Of a stretch of DNA of 64,000 nucleotides, positions 1 to 11,819 are shown in pieces. Below the pieces are notes generated by a model. That model ran no database searches, had not been told where the DNA came from, and worked only from the letters and a program-made list of their open reading frames with translations. Made by a program: the position numbers and the translations under genes. Source of the stretch: Dysidea avara (taxonomy: Eukaryota; Porifera; Demospongiae; Dictyoceratida; Dysideidae); assembly GCF_963678975.1 (NCBI RefSeq), contig NC_089281.1:10627277-10691276 (forward strand), given 5' to 3'. How positions within the stretch are numbered: position 1 is the first letter of the stretch; each line of letters begins with the position of its first letter.

Positions 1-488
1 ATCACTAGCCCCTTTCAAGTAATTCATGGTTATATGTTCTTCTGTAATGGTCCACTCCACTTACTACGTATGCCACCATCTTGAAAAACAATTAAATAGC
101 ATCATACAAAATATCGATTATGGTATCAGTAACTTAAACCATAGCCGATCCAATACCACTAAAAATGGCTGATTCTGATAAAAGTATCGGTTTATCCCTA
201 AAATTAAATCATCATCCTGGGCTAAAGGGTTGGGTTGGAGGATTATTGTATTGTCAAGAGCAGTTGAGCATGTACAATTGCTTCATCATCACATGTGATC
301 CAATCCAAGTCAGATCCATAAAGCAGATGAGACATGTTGACCCAGACTGAATATGATTCAAATTGTCTGACTCAGTTTAACCCTGATAGTCTCTCTTATT
401 ACTATGTGCTATAATATGTACTTTTACCATTGTATTAGTATTTAAATTTTTAATTTGTTGCTATGACTTACTCAGTGCACTTTAACAG
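1..488. other. Upstream flank of the multi-exon gene, no exon assigned
   Basis: This stretch must hold intron, and perhaps the first exon, of the gene whose first certain exon begins at 489 after a TTTAACAG acceptor. An ATG at 165 opens a 61-codon reading frame, but no donor in the right phase or recognisable protein similarity could be seen, so I do not call it an exon. The 5' end of the gene is therefore unresolved and may lie left of the window. Confidence 0.5.
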
Positions 489-3400
489 GTCAGGAAGTCT
501 CTTCAGGTGTGGCTTGAAGTTGATGTAGCTGACTTTGTGTCTCCAGGCTGCAAGTGGGCAGAGGTACAACCCTAGATATCACACACACATGTGTGCGCGT
601 GTGGGCACACACACAAACAGCCAAACACATACACATCTTAGAGAATGTATGTGTATACTCTGTAATACTGTAACATTTAGGTGGGATTATCTGAGGATAA
701 CAAAGTGTACATTGCTTGTGGTGAGAACAGGATCAGGTACAATGGGATCAAACTGTTTAGCATGGAACAACTAAAGGAGTACACTAACGTATGTATGGGT
801 CACTTTTATTGTAGTATTGATTGGATGCATGTACCAGGAAGGAAGCAGTGTTGTTCTAAAGAAGACCAGTGATACTGGGTGGAGCATTAAAGGGAGTGTA
901 GTTGTGGCTGAGGGACCAGTTGTTGGTAAGTTACTGTTACATGTAGACTATGTCAAGATCCACTGTTACTGTCCAGCAATTGAAGTGTCAGTCAAACCAG
1001 CCAGCTCATCACAAGTTACTGCAAAGAGAGCTATACTCAACTTGACTGGAACTGTTCCAGCATTGGACAGGATTGAAGATATGTCAACCTCTAGCCAGAA
1101 AACGGTAAAGTTAATGTACAGTGTAGGTACATATGGGCTTAGTGCATATATAGTTTTTTTTAATGTCATTTTATTTTCTGTTGTGTAGACAACTAGTTAC
1201 ACTTTACCAGAGGATGTAACTGAGGTACACAATGCTTTATTGGTAATGAACTTGTAGTAACCAATTGTGTGTAGGGACCTGTGATTGATGTAGGGGAGGA
1301 TTATTCTAAGAACAGAAAGACTGATTACAAAACAGAAACAGATGAAGGGTATGCACAACAGTATATTATGTACACATGCAGATAATTTTTGTGGTCCCAT
1401 ATGTGAGGCTGAGCTCTCTGATAAATAATTGTGTGTGAATATTGGAAGTACTTAATTTTGTTACTGTATTTCATGTATCGATTGTATTGTTATAGTTGTA
1501 CATTACAACTACAACAAAAAGGTGACACCAAAGCTGACTCCAACTTGCGAGCACAAGATGGTATGGACTGATACTATGCACATCAATGTACATGTATTCT
1601 TTCCATTTAGGAAAGTGGAACAACCTATTTACTGCTACACTGATAGTCACAAACTCTGGTGATGGTGATCTTGCCATCACTAATGTGGAAGGATACTATT
1701 GCACAGGAAGTGGGTGTGGCTATATAGTGGGTGTGCCTCATTGCACACTCTTGTAGATGATGGAACAGGTGATTGGGTGAAGTGTGATGATGCTTGGATT
1801 GGAGTGGAGTCTTACCGTGACTATCGCTTCCTTGACACACCAAATTTTAACATTGAGTCAGCAAAGACTGGTACACTGGCTGTGAGGCTGAACATCAAGA
1901 TACCAGGTGATGTATTATGTATCTATGTGTGTACTGTATCACTGCAATGTTCTATATAGGTACCCCTCCTTCATCAGGACCATCAGCTAGGAGGGCTCAC
2001 AAGTCTTTACCACAACCACTTCACCTTAAAGCTGTGTTCACTGATCAGAAGGACAGAAAAGCATCTATTAGATTTGAGTTTGTAAGTCACATCCATGTAG
2101 ATTTCTACCTATTACCATATATAGGGTAACTCTCCCCTGGATATCAGTACTCGTGAGATGAGGGAGTCAAGTTGGGCTAAGGGTGGCCTGTATTCTTATT
2201 GTTTTGCAGACAATGTGGAGAACTCTCAGAGAAGTGATGCTGCAATCTACTTTGTAAGGAGGAATGGTTAATTGTTGCATGATTGACATTTTGTGTTGTG
2301 TCTGCAGCAAAGTAATGATGGGATCCTGTGTTATCGACCTGCTATAGAAGGAGTGGGTAGTAATATATACTACATTGGATCGAAAATGGGGGAATTCGCA
2401 TACCAAGCTAAGGTATGCATGGTGTGTGTTCGTGCGTGTGTGTGCGTTCATGCGTGCATGTGTGTGTGCATGTGTGTGTGAGGCAACATAGCCAAGAGTA
2501 TTTCATTGCAGCAGGGTCGTATTGTTGCTTTCTTGAACTAGTAAGAAAATTGTTTCAGTCAAATGGGGAGTTTGCGTTAACTTGGAAAGCAGCCTAGCCT
2601 TCTCAGCTGTATTAATTGAACTACAGTATATATGTATCACAAAGTGAGTAAAGTTTCAAGGCCCACAGCTGAACTCCTGAGACATATTACAGACTACTCC
2701 TGCTGAGTTGCCTGTACTACTCTTCACAGGTGGCCCAGCATTCCACTAGGTAGAAATAACCACGTACATGACAGCCAAAAGTGCAGGTGTGTTTTACTGT
2801 GTGTGGGGATGTGTGTGCATGTATGATTGTGTGCGTGTGTGTGTGTGTGTGTATGGTCCAGGTCATGAGACAAGTGTATCTGTTATTAACATAGCAAGCT
2901 GGAAAGGAAGAATTTGAAATCGAAGACTTTGCTAAAACAAAAGAAGGAACTGAGTTGAGAGCGTATGCTTTAGTAGATCTGGAAAATGAAATAGCATATG
3001 GCTTCAAGGTGAGGTATAAGTACTGTTACATGTAATGTGATTTGTTGTTACAAGATGTGTAGCTTCCCGCTAAAGAGTGTAGTCATGAATACAGTAATAG
3101 AGTGTTTGTTCTTTCTTTGACTTTATTTCATACTGTACTGTGATGTGTTAACTAATGGACATTTTTAACTCCACTATTGCTCACACATAGCTCACTCTAA
3201 TAAACATCATCATCAGAATTAGTTATTAAATTTCTGTATTGGTGTACATGTATGAATGCTAAACAGTGTTTTATAAAGTTCTTGTTAATCTTTGTAGTCC
3301 CTGTTACATGCTAAATTCAAACTGATTTAGTTATGATAGTTTTGGTAAAGCTTGTAAAGATACCCTAGTACTGTATAGAGAGAAACTTTGGCTGGTGAAA

Positions 3401-6400
3401 ACTTTGGCGAATTTGGCAATTTGCCACACATTTGCCAACATTTAACCCACCAATTACTCATAGCATCTCAGATTAGCATCTTTATAGCTAAACATTGAGC
3501 TTGAATTCACCAAAGTATATTTTGCCAAATGCATTTTAACTTGCTGTCCGCCAAAGTTTACCCCCACTAACGTTTCCCTCTATATGGTATATAGCTCTGA
3601 CAAACTTTGAGGAGAAAATAATTACAATTTTGATCAAACTTTCTATGTTGACTGAGGGCACTTCTGCTATTAACATCATTGTAAAATTCATTTACATACG
3701 TATTCATGTATATTTGGGACACTGGATATGACCATAGGAGCTTTGAGTTAGCTGTGTGATTTTTGTGATTGCAACAAATTTCACTAGGTTTTCCATAGCA
3801 CAAGTTTGTAGCACAAGCGACCATAAGCCATACGCCTTTTGCATCACCATTCATAATGTCACTGTATGTAGTTCACACTTGATACACATCATCAATGTAT
3901 CCCATACTACAGTATCATGTGGTACTTTAATCTCCACTTGGCAAGAATTGCTTCTTTCCTTAAAACATTTTAAAACTATTGAATTTCATCTAGAGACACA
4001 TTTGTCACACAGAGGCAATTTGTGAAAGTTAGTTACAAATTACCCAGCTGGGTGACCGCCACTCAGATCTTCATGGCTTTAAAAAACCTTGGCTTTGCCT
4101 CGGATTTTAAAATCACGAAGATCCTCATGTTATAAGTCCCTAACTATTACTTAGGGATCATTGAAAAAAAAAGTAGGGAAACAAGGGAGGTTGCCTACAC
4201 CTGCAGATACTAGTGAACATTTAACTAGTGAACGTTTAATCCCTACTTCAGTCTATACCCATGACTGAATTAGGAATTAAATGTCCACTAGTATATTTGC
4301 AGGTGTATGACAATGTCCATTAGCATATCTGCAGGTGTAGTCGACCTACCTTGTTTCCCTACTTTTTTCAATGATCCCTATTCGAATTTAGAATTCCTCA
4401 TTTTTCCTTATACTTGTTTGTTTACTTTTTGGTTATTATGACTGGTGAACCCACACAATCCGTATCAAAAGAAATGATGGCACCATAGTCATCTGAATGC
4501 ACGCCCCAGCTATCAATTATTGACTCAAAGGTGATGTGACCATTACACTTCACTTTCAGCTATGTTCAGCCTGGTACAAATGAAGAACAGTAGGATAAGC
4601 GCCTCTGCAATCAATCCAGTCGAAGAATACAGATGATTTGCGTGCCCCAACTATCAATTACTGGTTCAAAAGTGATGGCCATTGCGATTCACTTTCAGCC
4701 CATCACACAGCGTTACAAATGAACAATGAGCGCCTCTGCAATCAATCCAGTCACCACAGAAAATACAGATGATTCCTTTTTACAAATGTACGGAATCCAT
4801 ATATCGCACTACCGTGAATCAATTCCATGGGTTGACAGCATAAAGAAATGGGACACAAAAGAGGACAAAGGTAAGTCCATGATGTGTGCATTGTATGTAC
4901 TGTGGTATGCCAAAAGGCATGCCTCAGGACAAAGCAACGTCGAACAGTGAAAAAATCAAGCCCGTAGCCTTAGCCATTGTCAAGTTATGCTTGCCTGAAG
5001 GCATCAGGCAGGCAGAGCTGGCAGGCAGGCAGGTAGGCAGACAGTTAGCCAGTAGAAATTTCTATTAAATAAAAAGTAAAAATTTTGTAACAATTTATTG
5101 GAAGCATTTAGGGTCATACTGAAGGCACTTTTGGGGCTTGACCAATACTACCAAGGCACCAGAATGGTATTGTGAAGCTGGTTTTAGGGTAATTTTTCTT
5201 TGGCCAGAAAAACCCCATCCTCCATGATCACTAATATACAGTACTACCGTACTGTATGATAAGGTACTTACATAGAGTGTGACTTTTACATCAAGATCGA
5301 GATACTCTGATTGGACAGTCACCCTAATACAGCAGTCAGGCAAATATTCACTTAAACTAGCTACTCTAACAGACTGTTAACCCTTCAAGGACCAAAGTCC
5401 AATATATTGGATGCAAGCACATGGGCTGAGGGGCTTGTATAAGCTTCTAATCTGTACACAATAGAAAGAATTCGCTAACACCACATTAGTCAATACTTAC
5501 CATGAAATTCCTGACAAAATCATACCAAGCATTGCTTTGTTTGAAGAAAATCTCTGCTGCCAAGAAAAAGTAACTCTTCCATTTCGTCTGCCATTACTAT
5601 ACACCCACTACTTTGAGCAGCCATATCTTGACAGTGCTTCGTCCCAGCGCATTAAACTAAACGCCATTAGACTCAGAACATGATGGCAATTTGATTGGTG
5701 TACAAAAGATTACATGGCTACCTCACGAATACATGATAATGCAAAAGCAAAGTGGACATTCAGTGGAGATGACATTGCCCATTCATTGCTTCTTATCACA
5801 AGTACTGTTTTGTGTAGAACAGAACTGTTAATATATTATTGTAGTGTATGAATTTACCATTAATTTGATGCCAAACAATAATTCACAGAAGACCACTGCT
5901 TTTCCTATAACCCTTTCTTACCGAAGTTATTTCGTAAAACCGCAGAAAAACCTCAGGAAATGATATTTTATGGCTTGTGTGATCTTTGCGCGATACGATT
6001 AATTAACACGGAACGCTATATACCATATGAAAGCCCTCTTTCCCTTCTACCCAAACATCTAAAAACCTTACAGGAAAACACATAACTCACGCGTTTTGAA
6101 GTGAAAAAAGGCGCATTGTTATTCTTCACCATAGCAGCGAAAGATGGGTGCCGCCATCTTGTTATAACCCCGGATTGCATCAAACTGTATATTTTTAGAA
6201 TCCTTATCACGTGAGGAACAGTTTTATTCTTAGTAGAACACACCATGATGCTCAGAGCGAAAGTTATCGAAATATAAACAGGTACAATTGTTTTTGATGC
6301 GTTTTTGTGTGTTTATAAGTGTTGATAGTTCCCCATACTCATTCTTATCGTTTCGCGTTAAACTTTATTAGAAACGCCTGGGCCTACTCAACATATTGGT

Positions 6401-9400
6401 GGTTATTTCAACTTCGTAGCCCTTAGGATGAAGGGGTTATGGGTCCATTTATACAGGGCACCCGTAACACTCGTTTTTTGGCAATACATTAGCCATTCGG
6501 TGGTAATAAAGGGATAACACAAAGTTACACATTTATCCAAACTTGAAAATTAATTTGGTCCTCGAAGGGATTTATTAAAATTAGTAGCATTTAAAAAGTT
6601 TCCTAGGTAGTAAATATGCAAGTTCGAGATACCCTAATAGAGCAGTCACACTAATACAACAGTCATTGATATTATTCTGTGATAACCTATTAAAACCACA
6701 CTCATATTCAATCTTGGAGGAGGGTCTAATTTTCAAAAATTCCTTGCCTACATGCAGCTATATCAGTTACTGGGTCCCCTAAATTCTCTTGGCAGCCCTA
6801 CTTTCAGCAATAGGTTTCATGTATAACATAACACTTTGTTTGTGTATTCAATCCACAGATGATGATTAAAACTCCGACATCGCTTACTAGCACTCACTGT
6901 TTGTTGCCACAACCTCCTGACCCCAGCACTATGTCACTGACCATGTCACCAGAGGTGGGTGTAGCATCGACATGCAATAGTGTCTCTATTTATGTTTGCA
7001 TTTACAGTCAGTGAAAGCTGGTAATGAGATCACTATCAAGTGGCAGGTTGCAAGAGCTTCTAAAGGAGATCACATTTGTGAGTGCATGTTATTCAGTAGT
7101 TTAAGTAGTCATACTGTCACCAGGAGCTTATAAACTCCTGATGTCACTTTTAGTAACTTCAAGTGACGATGAATAATTTGTCTTTGTTTCACAGAAGACC
7201 ACTGCTTTCCCTATAACACAAAAGTTACACATTCATCCATACTTGAAAATTAATTTGGTCCTCAAAGGGATTTATTAAAATCAGCAGTGTTTAAAAAGAT
7301 TTCTAGGTAGTAAATATGCAAGTTTGAAATACCCTAATGGAACAGTCACCCTAATACAACAGTTATTGATATTATTCTGTGACAGTGCTCGAATTATAAA
7401 TTTATATGAGGGTATACTCTCAGGGATGGATGCAACTAAGGGGGGCACACTGGTAGAAGTGACTCCACAGTGTGCAAAGCACAATCTGCGAAATGTGAAG
7501 CATGAGCTCTCTAGGGGGGTCTGGGGGCATGCCCCCCCAGGAAATTTTGAAAAATTAAGGTTCTGAGATTGAATTTGGTGGCAATTTTGACTGAAATTTG
7601 TTGTTAGTTTGATACCGTAAGTATAGTATGAATGCAAATAATATAGATACTGAGCTAAAAACAGAATTAGTGGCTAGAGTGTAAAGGCCTAGGCTGCTCT
7701 GCACAGAAATTTAGAAAAATTAACATTCTGAGATTGAATTTGGTGGCAATTATGGCTGAACTTTGCTGAGTTTAACTCTGGAATTATGAATGCTAATAGT
7801 AGCTATATACTGAGCTACAAAACAGAATTAGTTCACTAGCTAATTATAACTCATGATTTATCTTAATAAAATATAAAATGGATGCACGGATATGAATATA
7901 ATACTTATACTGGCTTATATGATATGTTCTTAACATTTGTATCGGAATTTGCTACATGAGGATAGTACACACTATTACAGATAAATGTAAAAATACAGTA
8001 GACACTGGTTTATTTTTTTAGTTTTTTCCATAAGATATTATAATCATGCTCTTCATTAATAGTTCGTTTTCTTGCATGTGCCTTACTATCATCAGATAAA
8101 GATCCCTTCCATGTCCTCACATACAACGAAGGACAGAATTCCTGAGGTGGAGGACCAACACACTTGATAAACATAAGAGTAGAAAGTGTTTTTATAGCAA
8201 GTGATGACCTCACTGAGGAGGCCAAAATATTCATTTGGCTAAAGCCTCTTTCACATTCAGCAGTTGACACGGCTATGGTTTTTGTAGCTTTAATGAGGTC
8301 CATCAACTTTTCTGGAGGTTCTAGCAATCCCTCTGTTCTTACAATGTCTGAAACCCTCTTCTTGCTATCACATCTTCAAGATGGAATATATCACACATAT
8401 ACTTTACTTCTTCATTACCATAAGTTAATGGACATTCTTTTGGCCAACTTGAAGGGTTTAAAACAGTGATAGAGTTTATCAACTTTGGTAATTCATTTTC
8501 TGTGTCTCTGAATGTCACTAGGCGCTTTTCAAGATTTGCTGCTAAACTTCTCAGTAACTGACCATATGGAATAACAACATCACATTTGCGATTATCCTGC
8601 ATTAGAACATCTTTAAACTTTCTATCAGTACCAACTTTATCAACCACACATTTTACTTCTTTGTATTTAATGCCAGGATAATCAACCATGGAGTGAAACA
8701 CCCTAATAGCCCTGTAAATTAAAGCATGTGCCCTGGGCAGTGTTATCTTTCTTTCTTGCAGATCTAGTGAAAGACTAGAAAGCTCTTCTAAGCAATCATA
8801 CATTGTTGCAAGATTAAGAGCAAAACTTGAAGATGCTAGTTTCATAGCTAATCCTTTAAAAGTTTGTTTTTCAGAAGAATTTCTAGATATATCTTCACTG
8901 CCTTTAATAAGGTGACAATACAATGGATAGTATAAATTCCATATAGCTTTAACAATACGAAAGCTTGAAGCTACCCACCTGTTATCAAGCACACGTCCAA
9001 TTGTAAAAAACTGAGTAGACAAATCTTGGCAGCATTCCTCCAATTCTTGTTCATTTTTAGCAGAAGAGTGATAAATATGATAGAGTTTATCAAATAATAT
9101 TTTGAAATGATTGATCCCACATATCTCTGCAATAACATCACCAACTGCTAATTCTAAGCGATGCTTGAAACAATGCCATAGAATAACATTTGGAAAAGCC
9201 TGCTGTACTTTCTTAGCTACCCCAGAATGTGACCCAAACATTACAGAAGCACCATCTGATGCAAAGCCTATTAATCGGTTGGAGAGTATTTCTGAGCTAA
9301 ATCCATGTTCTTCAAGGCATCGCAACAAACTAGTATATATACATTCTGCATTTTGTGCAGGAAGCTCAACAAGATCAAGGTAAAATGTAACAGGCTCCAA

Positions 9401-11699
9401 ACCATCAGAAAAACATGTTTTTATATATATTATCAGAGTGGATTTTTTGCTGATTGAGGTAGCTTCATCAATTAAAACAGAAATTTTACTTTCACTTTCA
9501 ATGATTATTTTGCAAATCCTTGCACACATTTCTTTACCAATGTGATCGCAAACATTGTGACGAGATTTATCACTTTGTAATGTCCGTCCAATGTCAACTC
9601 CATTAAGAACATGAATGTCACAATCAACAGGTAAATCAGTAAAAGGACGACCAGTTTTACCTATTTTATATGCAATTCGAAACAATTTTTCAGTTGCACT
9701 AAAGTGTGATTTATTCATGGTAGCAATACTGCTCTCAATAGTCTCCTTACTTGCTTGTAGCTTTATTTTCCGTGCTTGGGTATGTGCTTTAGATTGGCTA
9801 TGCCGTCTTATTTTATTTCGTAATGACATAAGCTGTTTCTCTTTTGATTTGCCACATGCACTGACTGTAACTGACTGCCACTCATGAGAAAGATGTATAT
9901 TCTTTGTAGCATCTACACCTAAAGATGGTAACTCTTTACAAGTGCTGCAACCCAATTTGTGATTTACACAAATAAGCCAAGGGTGGGAATGTTTTTTATC
10001 CAACCACATTTTCCGGTTCCAACAACTAGGTAAATGTGTTAAAATGTCACTGCTAGTTGGTACTTCCTCTGTATGTACACTACCATTATCTGACTCACTA
10101 CTATCTTTTTCACTATTTTGCTGCCTTTCATCATCATCATCACCAGCTGATTGATCACCAATTACTTCCTTGGTAGACACATGTACAGTAGAGGGGGTAG
10201 ATGATTGTATAAATCTGGCTAATGTAGATTGCATACTTGCAAAATAAACCAACACGTGTTCAATTCTAATTAATGCACACCATACGAATGTGGGATTAGC
10301 TTCCTCTGGGAGATCAACTGGCTCAAGAATCACGTTTCACCAAGTAAGAATGTATTATTATTATTATTATTATTAGATGTTTTATGGATGTTCTTTGCTG
10401 AGGGGTGCTAGCTACACTGTACCTTATAGGCTATATAACAAGGTATACTAATTTACAAAAAATGTTGTCAAGGTATACTTTGTATACCCCCGTATACCCT
10501 CAATTCGAGCACTGTTCTGTGATAACCTATTAAAAGCACTCCCATATTCAATCTTAGATGGTCTAATTTTCAAAAATTCCTTGCCTACATGTAGCTATAT
10601 CAGTTATAGTTGACTGGGTGGAACATGCACATACATGGATCTGCATTACATTATTCATTCCTGCATCAACCAGCCTGCTTTTTCCATTGACCTACCACAT
10701 ATTCACTGGAGTAAAGGTGTTACTACTGACATTTGAGATGAATAGTGCAGTATGTGTTGACATGTTAGTGTAATTTACCAAGAGACATGTTATTGATAAA
10801 CGCTTTCCTTTTCTCTTGTAGTTTGGGTCCCCTTCTTCCATTATGATTTAATGTACTGCCCCCATGAGATAAACTTTTCCACATAGACTACCCTTGTTGC
10901 AAAATATTTAAAATATCCTGCTGGTGCATAACTACGGCTAACAACTGCTGTTTATTGACTGCTCTCTATTTTGTGAGGATCCAATAAAATATCTTATTGT
11001 TTTAACACAGTAGCATGGGGATCTTGGAGTTATCTGTATGTGGCAGTATACAACAAGGATACTCATAGTGAACAACACCTGAGAATTTTCTGTACAGTCA
11101 ACATGTGATTGCTCTATTAGAATACTTCGTCCGTCCGTACAGTTATGCAATAATATGCTAAACAGGATAACTCACTTTTACCTATTAACAACTTAACAGG
11201 AAACTTTACGAAAATGGTTAATGTGGTATCTATTTTAAGACCACAAGTAGACTACATTTACATAGTAACCAACTTAACTCTTGTGAAACACTTGCATTTC
11301 AGAAATACCAGGTTTGTGCCAATGAACTAATAATTTTGAGGTTCCCTTTCTCCTATCACCCACAGGCAATGTATTGTTTTTAAATAGAAACCTATAATGT
11401 ACTATTACTAAATGATAATGATATATTTCTAGATGTGTACCCACAATATGGCAAGAAGAACATCGACAAAATGTATGAGTATAACAAACAAGCATTATTA
11501 ACTGGAGAAGTGACCATGAAAGTATGTGCTTATTAAATTAGTAGCCATCATTGTAAACTATCTGATTTGTTATTAGGCTCCTAGCACTGCTGGAGTGTAT
11601 GAGGTACGATATTACCCATCTTCACTAAGTTCCAGTACGACAGGGTACTATCATGATGTCTACTGGCTGAACACCAAGTTCACTGTTGTTCAGTCATGA
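489..11699 (+). CDS. Multi-exon gene, unrecognised beta-rich protein, 3' complete
   Basis: At least 17 exons can be joined in phase with GT-AG introns: 489-563, 681-788, 838-925, 977-1104, 1189-1224, 1275-1348, 1496-1560, 1611-1709, 1757-1906, 1960-2081, about 2221-2253, 2308-2412, 2895-3008, 6859-6954, 7008-7077, 11433-11521 and 11577-11699 (stop TGA). About 520 codons are visible. The eleventh exon is the least certain, and a further exon could lie between 2412 and 2895. The protein has alternating hydrophobic beta-strand patterns, a cysteine-containing stretch (GYYCTG, then DWVKCDDAW) coded by exons 8-9, and a C-terminal part (NEITIKWQV, then AGVYEVRYYP) resembling an Ig-like or SKICH-like beta sandwich. 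That resemblance is by eye only and I assign no function. No membrane segment was seen. ATTAAA at 11799 is a possible polyadenylation signal. Most introns are 47-150 bp; the 3.85-kb and 4.36-kb introns are filled with transposons. The start is not seen. Confidence 0.75.
3374..3584. mobile_element. MITE with TATAGAG ends, TA target site
   Basis: The ends are inverted copies: TATAGAGAGAAACTTTGGC at the left and the complement of GTTTCCCTCTATA at the right, with AACTTTGGCG subterminal on both sides. A flanking TA on each side fits a Tc1/mariner-type target site. There is no coding capacity. It lies in the 3.85-kb intron of the multi-exon gene. A short related structure with TATAGGCA and TGCCTATA ends is at 51005-51072. 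Confidence 0.5.
4152..5233 (+). repeat. Composite hairpin-headed repeat, family A, copy 1
   Basis: This copy begins with a 229-bp hairpin (4152-4380) whose ends are TAGGGATCATTGAAAA and its complement. Next come a conserved block around TTATGACTGGTGAACCC, an exon-like segment (about 4720-4870) ending in GACAAAGGTAAGTCC, a block with CTTGCCTGAAGGCATCAGGCAG, and a tail holding GCTGGTTTTAGGG and a degenerate TGATCACTA end. The same order of blocks recurs at 14320-15147, 45455-46200 and 51231-53211, and in reverse at 12953-16735 and 18693-19080, so this is one dispersed family. It is non-autonomous as seen. The 74-codon reading frame from 4726 lies in the exon-like part. Confidence 0.6.
5884..6773. 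repeat. Direct repeat unit, left copy (interrupted by 5911-6513)
   Basis: Starting at CACAGAAGACCACTGC and ending near GCTATATCAGTTA, this unit matches 7192-7382 joined to 10515-10603. Both copies share the order CCTATAA, CACAAAGTTACAC, TTGGTCCTC, TAGTAAATATGCAAG and the paired TAATAGAGCAGTCAC motifs. Each copy carries a different transposon, at a different point, which defines clean empty sites. The two copies flank the exons 6859-6954 and 7008-7077. Confidence 0.7.
5911..6513. mobile_element. piggyBac-like non-autonomous element with ATAA duplication
   Basis: Ends are CCCTTTCTTACC at the left and GGTAATAAAGGG at the right, an inverted repeat with one mismatch in the first 12 bases. ATAA flanks both sides (5907-5910 and 6514-6517). 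The related sequence at 7206-7215 shows the empty site with a single ATAA. A CCCTTT terminus with a 4-bp TWAA target resembles the piggyBac superfamily, which normally uses TTAA. There is no transposase. Length is 603 bp. Confidence 0.65.
7192..7382. repeat. Direct repeat unit, right copy, left half
   Basis: This is the second copy of the unit at 5884-6773, lacking the 603-bp insert. It is split by the hAT transposon at 7383-10514 and continues at 10515-10603. Confidence 0.7.
7375..10522. mobile_element. hAT transposon with intact 8-bp target duplication
   Basis: The element runs from 7383 to 10514 (3132 bp). Its ends are CAGTGCTCGAATT and the exact complement AATTCGAGCACTG, with the shared subterminal block GAGGGTATAC. 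TTCTGTGA flanks it on both sides (7375-7382 and 10515-10522), the 8-bp duplication expected of hAT elements. The flanks join into a sequence matching the uninterrupted copy at about 6660-6690. Inside lie one minus-strand transposase gene, an ATT trinucleotide run (10353-10376) and a G-rich segment near 7505-7545. Confidence 0.92.
8010..10333 (-). pseudogene. hAT transposase (KIAA1586/ZMYM-like type), one frameshift
   Basis: The first frame (10333 down to 8339) gives 664 residues; the C-terminal frame (down to 8010) completes the protein. Seen in order: an acidic Ser/Asp-rich N-terminal part, a Cys/His-rich region like a TTF or BED-type zinc finger (WLICVNHKLGCSTC, later RRHSQSKAH), a first catalytic Asp in VLIDEATS, a second in GFASDGASVMFG, the hAT C-x2-H motif in HCFKHRLEL, and in the second frame the catalytic Glu and dimerisation helix (STAECERGFSQMN). 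The frames part at about 8365-8375 by a single base, so this copy is probably inactive unless that is a sequencing error. The family cuts and pastes hAT elements; some animal relatives have been domesticated, but here the gene lies inside its own transposon, which argues against that. Confidence 0.85.
10515..10603. repeat. Direct repeat unit, right copy, right half
   Basis: It starts with the right-hand TTCTGTGA target duplication, continues as GATAACCTATTAAAAGCAC and ends near GCTATATCAGTTA, matching the end of the left unit at about 6680-6773. Confidence 0.7.
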
Positions 11700-11798
11700 T
11701 GATGATGTGTCACTGGTATTATGGTGTTTAAATATTTTGTTGAAATTCATGATGACAATTTTTTTATTTTTATAGTGTATATTTTATTAGAGTTGATT

Positions 11799-11804
11799 AT
11801 TAAA
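11799..11804 (+). promoter_or_regulatory. Possible polyadenylation signal ATTAAA
   Basis: The ATTAAA hexamer lies 100 bp after the stop codon at 11699. It is the commonest variant of the animal AATAAA signal. No downstream element was tested. Confidence 0.4.
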
Positions 11805-11819
11805 GAAATTTTAATAGTG

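Noticed and set aside
165..350. 61-codon plus-strand frame as first exon of the multi-exon gene
   Set aside because: No donor in a matching phase and no protein-like continuation could be shown; it may be chance.
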